DNA of 40,639 bases from a virus, in the IMG/VR virus record IMGVR_UViG_3300044833_000040, positions 1-40,639 of that record. One strand, 5' to 3'. The notes under the pieces are model-generated. The model was given only the letters and a program-made list of their open reading frames with translations, had not been told where the DNA came from and searched no databases. The number at the start of each line of letters is the position of its first letter. The stretch's first letter is position 1. A program made the translations under genes and the position numbers. Below are positions 15,429 through 24,534 of this stretch, piece by piece.

Positions 15429-16898
15429 ATGATTGACGCAGCCATTCCGATGCAGATCCAGGCTCCGCAGATTACCCCGCCCATGCAGCTTCTCTCGCAG
15501 GCGGGGAATCTGCAGCAGCAGCAGGCCAACCTGCAGGCGACCCAGCAGGAGGGCCAGCAGCGCGGCATCGTCATGCAGGGGCAGCAACTGGCGCTCGCGG
15601 GCCAGCAGCAGTCCGCGCAGGACCAGGCTGACTACCGGGCTGCAATGGCGGCGGCAGTGGACCCGGCAACGGGACAGGTAAATCGCGGAGTCCTCCTGAG
15701 CACGCTTGGGAAATTGAACCCGACCGCGGCGGCGCAGACCTCGCAGACCCTCAGCCAGCAAGACACGGCATCGCAGGAGGCGGCGCAGAAGCTGCAGCAG
15801 GCGCAGTTGGCGACCGCATCGGCGCACGTGGAGGCGAAGGACAAGCTCCTGCAGGGCGTGAGCGACCAGATCACCTACACGAACGCGCTCAACCAGGGCT
15901 ACCAACTCGGCATCATCAAGCCGGGGGACCTGCCCGCCCAGTATGATCCGCAGCTTGTGCAGCAATTGCATGCACAGACGCTCACGCAGCAGCAGGCATT
16001 GAACAACCAGATGGCCGGGCAGAAGGAGAAGGATTCCGTCGCCCAGCAGCAGGCCACGCTCGCGAACACGCAGTCCTACCAAAAGGCGGAACTGAGCCAG
16101 GGCGCACAGCGCATCGGCATCGAAGGCGCGAAGCTGAACCTCGACCGGCAGAAGCAGGCATACGATCAGGGTCAAGCAGCGGACGCGAGCGGGACCGATC
16201 TCGCGACAGCGATAGCTTCGGGACATATCGCCCCTGATCGCATGGCCTATCTTTTGTCGAAGAATCCTGGCTTAGTGAATGCCGTCATGCAAAAAGACCC
16301 AAGCTTCGATAGCTCGAAGTCGGCTTCCTATGCTCAGGCATACAAGGACTTCACCAGTTCAAAGAATGGCTCTGCAGGCGGCGCACTGAACGCGGGCGGG
16401 ACTGCTCTCGGCCACTTGCAGGAACTGAGCAACATGAACACGGTAGCCAGCCATATCCCCGGAACGCCGTCCTACAACGCCTACATGAACAAGGTCGATA
16501 CGGTGGCGACGGAGCTGGCGAAGTTCTATGGCGATTCGACCGTCTCCGGAATCGGAGCAATCCGGAGCACGCTCGCATCGACGCTCCCCGGCACGCGCCA
16601 GGCCGCCATCAAGACGCAGGCGCAGTCGATGGGGGACAAGTTCGACGCCTATCAGCAGACGTGGGACAACGCGGCGCCCAGCAAGGCATATGAGGCGCCC
16701 ATGCCAGGGATCAGCCAGAAGGCGATGGAGGCACGGGCGGCGCTCGATCCTAGCTATCACGCAAAGGCCGTGGCCGCGACACAGCAGGGCGTGGCCGGCG
16801 CAACTCCTCCCCCCGGCGCAACGCACACGGTTCCCGGAAGCGATGGGAAGATGCACTACACGGACGGCAAGAGTGATCTTGGTGTGGTGCCGCAGTGA
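15429..16898 (+). CDS. Ejection / internal virion protein (gp20 position)
   Basis: 489 residues, compared with 471 for P22 gp20. It is extremely rich in Gln and Ala, with long amphipathic helices in the first 260 residues (such as AGNLQQQQANLQATQQEG) and a more mixed second half with SMGDKFDAYQQTWD. Such composition suits proteins that leave the head and form a channel through the cell envelope. It starts 3 bp after the previous stop and overlaps the next gene by 4 nt. The role rests on position, size and composition. Confidence 0.7.
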   Translation: MIDAAIPMQIQAPQITPPMQLLSQAGNLQQQQANLQATQQEGQQRGIVMQGQQLALAGQQQSAQDQADYRAAMAAAVDPATGQVNRGVLLSTLGKLNPTAAAQTSQTLSQQDTASQEAAQKLQQAQLATASAHVEAKDKLLQGVSDQITYTNALNQGYQLGIIKPGDLPAQYDPQLVQQLHAQTLTQQQALNNQMAGQKEKDSVAQQQATLANTQSYQKAELSQGAQRIGIEGAKLNLDRQKQAYDQGQAADASGTDLATAIASGHIAPDRMAYLLSKNPGLVNAVMQKDPSFDSSKSASYAQAYKDFTSSKNGSAGGALNAGGTALGHLQELSNMNTVASHIPGTPSYNAYMNKVDTVATELAKFYGDSTVSGIGAIRSTLASTLPGTRQAAIKTQAQSMGDKFDAYQQTWDNAAPSKAYEAPMPGISQKAMEARAALDPSYHAKAVAATQQGVAGATPPPGATHTVPGSDGKMHYTDGKSDLGVVPQ

Positions 16899-18928
16899 CC
16901 TATCCGGTAACGCTCGACTTCAGCAAGGCACAGCCGCTCCCGCAGGCATCGGGCGGTGTCATGCTCGATTTCTCAAAGGCGCAGCCGCTCCCCGCGGCCG
17001 ACGATCGCAACTCGATTCAGAAGTCATTCGACGCGAACACGAAGACGGACCCGAAGGAACCGTTGCTCGAGACCGGCCTGAAATCGGTTGTTGGCGCGGT
17101 CGGGGCTCCATTCGTGCACCCGCTGGACACACTGAATAGCCTCGGTAACCTCATCAATCCGGACACATCCAAGAATCCGATCCTGAACGCGGTGCAGTCG
17201 GTGGGCGCGGATTACAAGGCGGGCGGGGCCGGATATGCGGCGACAAAGCTAGCGGGCAATACCGTTGGCGGGGTTGCGCTGGGAGGGGCCGCCGGTGCGG
17301 TGGCGGATGTGCTCCCGGAGGCGGCCAGTGCGGTCAAGGGAGGCACTTCGACGGCGCTCGCAAAGGCGCAGAAGGTGCTCGGCAATGCCCCGGTGAGCGG
17401 CCAGAGCTACACGCCTACCCATGCGGCCGCATTCGAGGGAGCGATTGCCCCGGCGACGGCGATGGGGAAGAATTTCATCCCGCAGAATGTCACGCCAGAG
17501 GCCCTGACTCCCATTCGCACGACCGCCGCAAATATGGCGCAGGGAACTCCCGTGCAGCAAGGCATCGTGAAGGCTGCAACAGCATCGTCCACGCCCCCAA
17601 TGGAGCGACTGGGAGCCTATCAGGCCATCGTGCAGCAGTCGCTCAACGATCTTGAGGCCCAGCACGCCCCGGCGCTCGCGCAAGCGGCATCGGTTCCGGT
17701 CGATACCTCGGGAATTGTGAATCAGCTACAAAGTCACATCTCCGCTACGATGGCACCCGCGGATGTGTCGGCGGTCAACCAGTTGATCGATCGCGTGAAG
17801 CAGGCGAAGACCATCGGCGACCTGAATACCTTCCGGCAGGAGTTGAATACCTCGACCTCGCCTGAATATCGCATGAGCCAGGTGCAGGCGGGACGTACGG
17901 GAGTAAGCGCCCAAGCGGAGAGCGATCTCGCGGGATGGGTACGCAACGCCTATTACGACAACCTCCAGAAGGCAACGGGCACCGACTTTGCCCCCCTCAA
18001 GCGACAGGAGGCGAACCTCATCACCACGCAGGAGGCGCTGCAGAACCAGCAGGCTCCGCTGGCCAAGGCTGAGGCACAGTTCGCGGCACCGACGACATGG
18101 CGCACCAAGGCGGGCAATCTCGCAAACGTGGTCAAAGATCCGAAGACGACCGTGACTCAGAACGTTCTGCGGGAATCTCCAGCGACGGGCGTATCGACCT
18201 TGCTGCAGAAGTCGCTTGCAGATCTGCCCGCGCCCACGACTGCAGCGGCGCAGACTCCCTCCATCAACCTTCCGCAGCCTTCGACCCTACCGCAGTTGGG
18301 CCGGGGCCAGCCTCCAATTCTCAACGGAACGCCAGTGACGCCTGCGCCGCCTCCTGCCAGCCTGCCGCCGCCATCGCCTTCCGGCTTGCCTGCGCCTCCG
18401 CCTCCCCCCCCGCAGCCAACGCTGGCTGCGCCGCCACAACGGGCAGCATTGCCGGGAACGGCACCGCTGCAGCTACCGGCGTCCACCGCAGGCTATACGC
18501 CAACGCCCCCCTCCCCGCCGCCGCCATTCAATCCGGCCACCGCGCGGATGCGGGTGCAGCCCACGCAGTTCAGCCCGCAACCGACGCCGGCAGCCCCCTC
18601 CGGGCCGATCCCGGTCACGCCCGAAGGCCAGGCGGTGACGGGTGCTATGCAGCGCTATGCCCCGCCCGCTGCCACCGCACCGCCCACGGCAGCCACCACG
18701 CCCGCGCTCAAGGGGCAGGCGCTCTGGGCCTCGAAGGGTGCGGCCAAGCTGGCGCAGCAACTCCAGCAGGCACCCATCGCAGGGGTCAGCGCCGCGGATT
18801 TGGATGCGCTCGCGAAGACGACGCAGGGCAAGAAGCTGCTCGTGATCGCCAGCGACCTCAACCCCGGCTCCCCGGCGATGCGGAATTTGGTGCAGCAGAT
18901 CAAATCCACCTTGGGAGCGACACGATGA
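16895..18928 (+). CDS. Ejection / internal virion protein (gp16 position)
   Basis: 677 residues, compared with 609 for P22 gp16. The first 40 residues hold two copies of LDFSKAQPLP about 20 residues apart, perhaps a docking or packaging peptide. A Gly/Ala-rich hydrophobic region follows (VGGVALGGAAGAVADVLPEA, about residue 125). The middle is helical. About 440-600 is a strikingly Pro-rich linker (runs such as APPPPPPQP), and the last 80 residues are helical again. The GTG start overlaps the previous stop. Third place in the ejection set fits gp16, but no catalytic motif was found. Confidence 0.68.
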   Translation: MTYPVTLDFSKAQPLPQASGGVMLDFSKAQPLPAADDRNSIQKSFDANTKTDPKEPLLETGLKSVVGAVGAPFVHPLDTLNSLGNLINPDTSKNPILNAVQSVGADYKAGGAGYAATKLAGNTVGGVALGGAAGAVADVLPEAASAVKGGTSTALAKAQKVLGNAPVSGQSYTPTHAAAFEGAIAPATAMGKNFIPQNVTPEALTPIRTTAANMAQGTPVQQGIVKAATASSTPPMERLGAYQAIVQQSLNDLEAQHAPALAQAASVPVDTSGIVNQLQSHISATMAPADVSAVNQLIDRVKQAKTIGDLNTFRQELNTSTSPEYRMSQVQAGRTGVSAQAESDLAGWVRNAYYDNLQKATGTDFAPLKRQEANLITTQEALQNQQAPLAKAEAQFAAPTTWRTKAGNLANVVKDPKTTVTQNVLRESPATGVSTLLQKSLADLPAPTTAAAQTPSINLPQPSTLPQLGRGQPPILNGTPVTPAPPPASLPPPSPSGLPAPPPPPPQPTLAAPPQRAALPGTAPLQLPASTAGYTPTPPSPPPPFNPATARMRVQPTQFSPQPTPAAPSGPIPVTPEGQAVTGAMQRYAPPAATAPPTAATTPALKGQALWASKGAAKLAQQLQQAPIAGVSAADLDALAKTTQGKKLLVIASDLNPGSPAMRNLVQQIKSTLGATR

Positions 18929-19638
18929 AGGCATGGATTCTGGCAGCGATATTCGCATTCCCCCTCAGCGCCCACGCCCAGGTGCTCGGCGGGTCTGCGG
19001 CCATGGGGGGAGCGGTAAAATTGAGCGCTTCGGGGAGCGCTGTCGGCACGGTCACCTATATCCAATCGTGCGGCGCTCAACAAGCGGGTTCGCCCGTAGC
19101 TTGCGTCTTCTCGAATCCAGTCGGGGCCGGCCATCTGCTGTTTATCGCAGTCAATAACTTCGCCACTGGTTCGGGTTTCTCTATAGCCGGGGACAGCGGA
19201 ACGGTAACTCCTGATCTGGTGTCCTATTTCTGGAATGGCACCGCCGGGGAGCTCTCAACGTCTTACATCCTCAGCGCGGGCGGAGGAGAGACGGCGATTA
19301 CCCTGAGTCTTGCCAATGCCGTTTATCCTTCGATCGTTGTCGATGAATATGCATGCTCCCCGGCATGCTCTCTGGATACATCTGATCCGGGGTCGCAGGG
19401 GACTAGCTCAACCCTAACCACTAACAGCATCACCACCACTGCAATCGGTGGTCTTGTTATAGGCGCATTCATCGGCTCTGGTGGGTTTTCTGTAGGGACC
19501 GGATTTACCGCAGCCGGATCCTCCCCGTCTCCCGGTAATGACGAGTTTCTCATCAAAGCATCTGCGGGCGCAGTCTCTGCTTCTGCCTCATCTACGTCAA
19601 GCGTATGGGCCGCACATGTGGTCGCGTTCAAGCCATGA
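18925..19638 (+). CDS. Secreted beta-rich protein with signal peptide
   Basis: 237 residues. The N-terminus MKAWILAAIFAFPLSAHAQ is a textbook Sec signal peptide: a Lys, a hydrophobic core and an AHA-Q cleavage site. The mature part is Gly/Ser/Thr-rich beta sequence with few charges and four Cys that could form disulphides (SCGAQQAGSPVAC and ACSPAC). The ORF stays open upstream, but the ATG at 18925 overlaps the previous stop by 4 nt and begins the signal peptide, so it is the start. An exported protein inside a virion operon is unusual. It could be a surface or exclusion factor, or a periplasmic partner of the tailspike. Confidence 0.75.
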   Translation: MKAWILAAIFAFPLSAHAQVLGGSAAMGGAVKLSASGSAVGTVTYIQSCGAQQAGSPVACVFSNPVGAGHLLFIAVNNFATGSGFSIAGDSGTVTPDLVSYFWNGTAGELSTSYILSAGGGETAITLSLANAVYPSIVVDEYACSPACSLDTSDPGSQGTSSTLTTNSITTTAIGGLVIGAFIGSGGFSVGTGFTAAGSSPSPGNDEFLIKASAGAVSASASSTSSVWAAHVVAFKP

Positions 19639-19706
19639 CCTCCCTCCGCTGGACCCTCATCATCGCGGGCATCCTCTCGCTGCTGCTGACAGCGTGGGCA
19701 CGCTGA
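19635..19706 (+). CDS. 23-residue membrane microprotein
   Basis: The ORF is coupled at both ends: its ATG overlaps the previous stop (ATGA) and its stop overlaps the next ATG (TGATG). The product, TSLRWTLIIAGILSLLLTAW plus a terminal Ala-Arg, is one hydrophobic helix with a basic N-terminal flank and would sit in the inner membrane. No family was recognised. Real translation is supported mainly by the perfect fit between neighbours. Confidence 0.5.
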   Translation: MTSLRWTLIIAGILSLLLTAWAR

Positions 19707-20005
19707 TGGGACGCTTCGTTACGCAGCGCGCGACGGTCCCGCTCCCGGACCGGAGAGCCAAGTCCTGCAGGGCGAAGGCATTGGAGTCCCGTCAACTGAC
19801 TCGGCGCGAGCATGAGGTATTGGAGCTGATCTGCGAAAGCGGACCCACCTATCAGCAGATCGCGAACACGCTGGGCATCAGTTGGGAGACGGTGCGGCAG
19901 TATGTGGCCGCCATTTACCGAAAAACCGGATACGGCACCATGCCGGAATTGATCGCGAACACGCTGCACAAGCGGTACCAGGAGAATAAATGCTCGCCCA
20001 ATTGA
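19706..20005 (+). CDS. LuxR/GerE-type HTH regulator between tail genes
   Basis: 99 residues. From about residue 30 it is a clear GerE domain: RQLTRREHEVLELICESG, then YQQIANTLGISWETVRQYV as the HTH, and a final helix. The first 28 residues are basic and probably unstructured. There is no sensor domain. It overlaps the microprotein by 1 nt and the tailspike by 16 nt, so it is made with late proteins. In P22 the region between gp16 and the tailspike also carries regulatory genes (immI). A target could be the repeated 27-bp dyads, which is untested. Confidence 0.82.
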   Translation: MGRFVTQRATVPLPDRRAKSCRAKALESRQLTRREHEVLELICESGPTYQQIANTLGISWETVRQYVAAIYRKTGYGTMPELIANTLHKRYQENKCSPN

Positions 20006-23000
20006 AGAAGCTCGCCATTGCCGCACTCTTTCTCTTGCTGCTCACGCCTGCGGTTGCGCAACGGCCCGCATTCACGCCCCCGGTGGTGCGCTTCAGCGAC
20101 AGCAACGGCAAGCCGCTGGTATTCGGAAAACTGTACAGCTATCAGGCGGGCACCACGACGCCGCTTGCCACCTACGCGGACTCGACCAGCGGCACGCTCA
20201 ACCCGAATCCGGTCGTCCTCGACAGCACTGGCAGCGCGAGCATCTTCCTTGGCGCGAACGTCTACAAGTTCGTGCTCCAGAACTCCGCTGGCGTCGTGCA
20301 GTGGACCGCCGACAACATCGCCGAGGGCATGTTCCAGTCCGGCTACGTCAACAGCGTCTTCGGTCGATCTGGGACGGTCACGGCGCAAGCCGGCGACTAC
20401 ACATGCTCTCAGGTGACCGGAGCTATCTGCACGGCGGCGACCCTCTACTACCAGACGGTGGAGGCAGCCGGCACCGGGCAGACGCAGGAATCGAAGCTGA
20501 ATTTCATCACGGGCATCATCGGTTCGGTGGATCTGCCCACCATCACCGCAGGGGGCACCGGATACACCGGAGCGCCCTCGGTCGCCTTCAGCGGCGGCGG
20601 CTGCAGCTCTGAGCCGACCGGATCGGCGACGGTGACTGCGGGCGCGGTTGCATCCCTCGTGCTGGTGACGGGTGGGGTTGGTTGCACCTCTGTGCCCACG
20701 GTCGCATTCTCTGGCGGAGGCGGATCTGGGGCAACCGGAACCGTCTCGCTGGTGGCGAATGGGATCAGCTGCGTGGACAATCCGGCCGCCAACTCCACCG
20801 ACTGCATGTTCACCTTCGGGACAGGCAGCAGCGGTGGCGGAACTGGATCAGCAATCACCCAGAGCGACGTCACCACGCTGCGCACCTTCAACACCATCTA
20901 CCAAAACACCAGCACCACTGCGATGTATATCTCGGGCAGCGGGGCGGTCACGGGGGGCGGAGGGGATAGCCAGATCTATTGCCAGGACGGCCCTGGGCTC
21001 GCATCCGTAAATCAGAGCGTCTGGGCGACCACAGAGACAGCGACCGTCAGCGGAGAGGCGTCCGGATTCGCCTGCTTCGTGCCGGCTGGCTATTGGTACA
21101 AGATCGGCACCGTAGGCGGCATATCCGGGCCGGTGAAATGGTTTGAATATGCCGGATTCGGCGGTGGCAGCAGCGGAACGGGCGGCATCACGGCAATCTC
21201 TGGCGACCTCTCCGCAGCCGGCACCGGGACCGTCACTGGCACCCTGGCGACCGTCAACACCACGCCAGGAGCCTGCGGCGATGGAGGCCACGTCTGCACC
21301 GTGACCACCAATGCAAAGGGCTTGGTGACCGCGCAGACGGCAACTACGATCACCTCCGTCAATGGCGTGACCCCGACGACTACGGGGGCCTCCACCACTT
21401 ACCTGAATGGGACGGGCAGTTATACCACGCCATCCGGCAGCGGCGGCGGCACGGTCAACAGCGTTGGGCTATCTGCTCCCACATGGCTGGCCGTAGGCGG
21501 CTCTCCTGTGACCGGCAGCGGTGTGCTGGCAGTCACCCCGGCAGCATCGCAGACCGCGCATCAGGTCATCGGCACCTGCGGCACGGCGACTGCCTTTGGG
21601 CCGTGCTCCTTAGTAGCTGGCGATATTCCCGCGCTCTCCTACGATGCTGCAGGTGCGGCAGCAGGCGTCCTGGCCACGAGCGTGCAGAAGGCGAACAACC
21701 TCAGTGACCTTGCAAGCACTGCGTCCGCGCGGACGAATCTCGGTCTGGGCACAATCGCCACGCAGAGCACGGCGCTCACGGGCGTCTCGGTCAACGGGGT
21801 TACGCCGACTACGGCAGGCTCCGCAACCACCTATCTGAACGGAATTGGCACCTATACCACCCCAGCGGGAGGCAGCACCGGCTTCCCGATCGTTCTCGGC
21901 AGCACATCCATTGCGGCCGGTAGCACGACGACCTCTGTTGCCGGGCTCAATACGACCGGAACATCCGCCAATGTGACCGGTATCGTCGCCGCGGCCAATG
22001 GCGGTACCGGAGCAGCGACGGCAGCGGCAAACAGCGTCTTCGGCAACTTCACCGGCTCGACGGCCGCGCCAGGTTTCATGGCAGCGCCCATATTCTCGGC
22101 GGCGAACCTGACCAACTATTCCAGCGCCGCACTCAACACAGCGATTCAGGGGCTGACCGGCTGCGGAACCTCTGGCTTCGTCTATACGCCTTCCGGAAGC
22201 GATTGCGTCACAGCCGGAACCTCCACCACTTCGACCAATCTCGCGGGCGGTGCGCTTGGCTCAACTCCGTACCAGAGTGCGGCCGGGACGACGGCGTTCA
22301 TCGCGTCTCCGACTGCGGCGGGAACCTACCTGCAGGGCTGGACACCTGCGGGCTCTGCGATCGCACCCGCCGCCATCAATCTGACTACCCTGTTCGCCAG
22401 CCCGGCGCTCACCGGCACGCCTACGGTTCCGACCGCAACGGCAGGCACGAGCACCACCCAGGCAGCTTCAACCGCGTTTGCGTCCACCGCTGCCGCAACC
22501 GCACAGACCAACGCAACCGCCGCCCTCACCGGAGATGTCACCAAGCCAGCAGCCAGCTTCGCCACCACCCTAGCGAGCACGGCGGTCACCCCGGGAAGCT
22601 ATACGAGCGCTAACATCACCGTGGACGCAAAGGGGCGCATCACGGCGGCAGCGAATGGTACTGGCGGCGGTACCGGCACCGTAACCGCAGTCAGCATCGG
22701 CACGCAGGCGAACGGCATCACAGCCTCAGTCGCTACCGGCACCACGACACCGGTTATCTCGGTCGGCGGCAGCGCACTTACCCCGGCCACAGTCGCAGCG
22801 ACGACCTCCGTCAGCGCCCCGGCTGTCTCCGCGACCGGGACTGGCAACGGCTCGCTCAACCTGACCTACACCGGAACGGCGGCAACCGCGCCCGCTGCCA
22901 ACACGGTGCAGATCGCGCCCGCTGTGCCCATCACCACTGCCTATTCCATCTCGCCGGCTGGCGCACCGGCTACGGGAGTGATGTATGGCACCTATGGCTC

Positions 23001-24528
23001 CGTGGAGCAGGTCAGCTATATCCCCACGGCAACGCTGCTGGCTGGGTATCCGACGCTGGCGGCCGCGAACACGTTTACAGCCACAAATTATTTTAACAAT
23101 GGGTGGTCATCTCTTGCCGGATCCACCTTTGTTGCGCCGCTGCCCGCCACAGCATCAAACAACTATGCCACCCCCAATTTTGCATACAGCGCCACATACT
23201 GGAACGGATCCGCATCCGCATATGATGCATGCAATTCTCAATACACTCCAGGCACAGGGACAAACCCAAGCATGACGTTCACGTTCGCGTGCGGAACAGG
23301 GGGTGGGTCATCTACCGGCCCGCATAGCATCGCCTTCGGGAACCCCTTCACGGCGCCAAGCATAGGCAACGTCCTATTCGCGGATCAGTTCGGCGGCGCG
23401 GACATCGGCGCGAAGATCAATGCGGCATTCGCATCGCAGGCGGGGGCGTCTGGGCTTGGCGGGCTTGTCAAGCTTGCCCCGAATCAGACCTACACATTCT
23501 CCACGCAGGTTGTATTTCCTGCGAGCAATTCCGACTGGACATTAGACTGCCAGGGCTCCGTCCTGAACTGGACCGGGACCACGGACGCGATCAATGTGCC
23601 TACCGAATCCGCTCCCGGCTTCAGCGGTGCAATCAGGAATTGCATCATAGACGGCAGCGGCAGCAGCACTTCGGGAATAAATGGCGTCCATCAATACAGT
23701 CGCATCAACTTCACTTACGATAATGATTATTTTGTAAATTGGCACGGAACTTTGCAAAAAGGGCTTATGGTCGATAATACGGCTTCGGGCTTCAACGAGA
23801 GAACCCAGATCCTCAACAGCTATTGGGCGAACGATACTATCGGTATGGCATTTCAAGGGTCCAATGGTGGAACTGGCTCGTTCGCGCGGACCATTATTCG
23901 GAACGGCTGGTGCGGTCTCTCCTCCACTCAAACTTGCATGCAAATAACCGGCAGCGGTGGGGCGGCATCTGCAGAAATGTACGATTCGGTTATTGATCTG
24001 CGCGGTAACGGGGGAAACGGCACCAGTATTGCGCTCCAGCTTACCAACGGAGGATATATAGACAAAAGCGTTGTCAATCTGGGGTTCGAATCTGTCGGCG
24101 TGTTGATAAATCTCAATGGCGCCAATACTGCGATTCTTACTTCTGCGGGTGTCGTTGATCCTTACGGTTCGGCATATAGTTCCTTCACTGGCGGTGCAGT
24201 TGCAAGCCAGCTACATCTATTCAACTTGGCCGGTGGCGGGGTAACGATCACACCGACAGGCGGCACGGAAACTTGCGTATATACCTGCACCGGCTCATCT
24301 GGAACTCTGGCATATACCGCGACGTCAGCGACTGCAGCCAACACGATGCTGGTAAAAGTGCAGCCCACTGAATCATCGGGAAGCATCAATTGCATCGTGA
24401 GCCCCGCTGACGCCGTCACCGCCGCAATGCAGATGTGGGCCGGGGCATACGGCTCCTATCTAGGAGTCACCTTCGCGGTCGCTACCGTATCGGGCACCGC
24501 CTACCACTTCACATATAACTGTTTCTAG
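19990..24528 (+). CDS. Tailspike / tail fibre with beta-helix domain and signal peptide
   Basis: 1512 residues. The start MLAQLKKLAIAALFLLLLTP followed by AVAQ reads as a Sec signal peptide, rare for a virion protein. Residues about 28-115 match a common fibre N-domain (VRFSDSNGKPLVFGKLYSYQ, then VYKFVLQNS). A long Gly/Ser/Thr-rich middle has repeated VNGVTPTT.G..TTYLNG units near 455 and 600 and GGTGYTGAPSVAFSGGG-like units near 190. From about 1130 a pectate-lyase-like right-handed beta-helix begins (GADIGAKINAAF), which would bind and perhaps cut surface polysaccharide. The DNA from about 23080 is visibly richer in A/T, pointing to exchange of the receptor-binding part. Confidence 0.85.
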   Translation: MLAQLKKLAIAALFLLLLTPAVAQRPAFTPPVVRFSDSNGKPLVFGKLYSYQAGTTTPLATYADSTSGTLNPNPVVLDSTGSASIFLGANVYKFVLQNSAGVVQWTADNIAEGMFQSGYVNSVFGRSGTVTAQAGDYTCSQVTGAICTAATLYYQTVEAAGTGQTQESKLNFITGIIGSVDLPTITAGGTGYTGAPSVAFSGGGCSSEPTGSATVTAGAVASLVLVTGGVGCTSVPTVAFSGGGGSGATGTVSLVANGISCVDNPAANSTDCMFTFGTGSSGGGTGSAITQSDVTTLRTFNTIYQNTSTTAMYISGSGAVTGGGGDSQIYCQDGPGLASVNQSVWATTETATVSGEASGFACFVPAGYWYKIGTVGGISGPVKWFEYAGFGGGSSGTGGITAISGDLSAAGTGTVTGTLATVNTTPGACGDGGHVCTVTTNAKGLVTAQTATTITSVNGVTPTTTGASTTYLNGTGSYTTPSGSGGGTVNSVGLSAPTWLAVGGSPVTGSGVLAVTPAASQTAHQVIGTCGTATAFGPCSLVAGDIPALSYDAAGAAAGVLATSVQKANNLSDLASTASARTNLGLGTIATQSTALTGVSVNGVTPTTAGSATTYLNGIGTYTTPAGGSTGFPIVLGSTSIAAGSTTTSVAGLNTTGTSANVTGIVAAANGGTGAATAAANSVFGNFTGSTAAPGFMAAPIFSAANLTNYSSAALNTAIQGLTGCGTSGFVYTPSGSDCVTAGTSTTSTNLAGGALGSTPYQSAAGTTAFIASPTAAGTYLQGWTPAGSAIAPAAINLTTLFASPALTGTPTVPTATAGTSTTQAASTAFASTAAATAQTNATAALTGDVTKPAASFATTLASTAVTPGSYTSANITVDAKGRITAAANGTGGGTGTVTAVSIGTQANGITASVATGTTTPVISVGGSALTPATVAATTSVSAPAVSATGTGNGSLNLTYTGTAATAPAANTVQIAPAVPITTAYSISPAGAPATGVMYGTYGSVEQVSYIPTATLLAGYPTLAAANTFTATNYFNNGWSSLAGSTFVAPLPATASNNYATPNFAYSATYWNGSASAYDACNSQYTPGTGTNPSMTFTFACGTGGGSSTGPHSIAFGNPFTAPSIGNVLFADQFGGADIGAKINAAFASQAGASGLGGLVKLAPNQTYTFSTQVVFPASNSDWTLDCQGSVLNWTGTTDAINVPTESAPGFSGAIRNCIIDGSGSSTSGINGVHQYSRINFTYDNDYFVNWHGTLQKGLMVDNTASGFNERTQILNSYWANDTIGMAFQGSNGGTGSFARTIIRNGWCGLSSTQTCMQITGSGGAASAEMYDSVIDLRGNGGNGTSIALQLTNGGYIDKSVVNLGFESVGVLINLNGANTAILTSAGVVDPYGSAYSSFTGGAVASQLHLFNLAGGGVTITPTGGTETCVYTCTGSSGTLAYTATSATAANTMLVKVQPTESSGSINCIVSPADAVTAAMQMWAGAYGSYLGVTFAVATVSGTAYHFTYNCF

Positions 24529-24534
24529 ACGGTG

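Noticed and set aside
14673-16226. Long minus-strand open frame of 517 codons
   Set aside because: It is the antisense shadow of the two Gln/Ala-rich ejection genes; its Leu/Arg-rich product reflects CAG/GCG codons read backwards and there is no ribosome site or domain.
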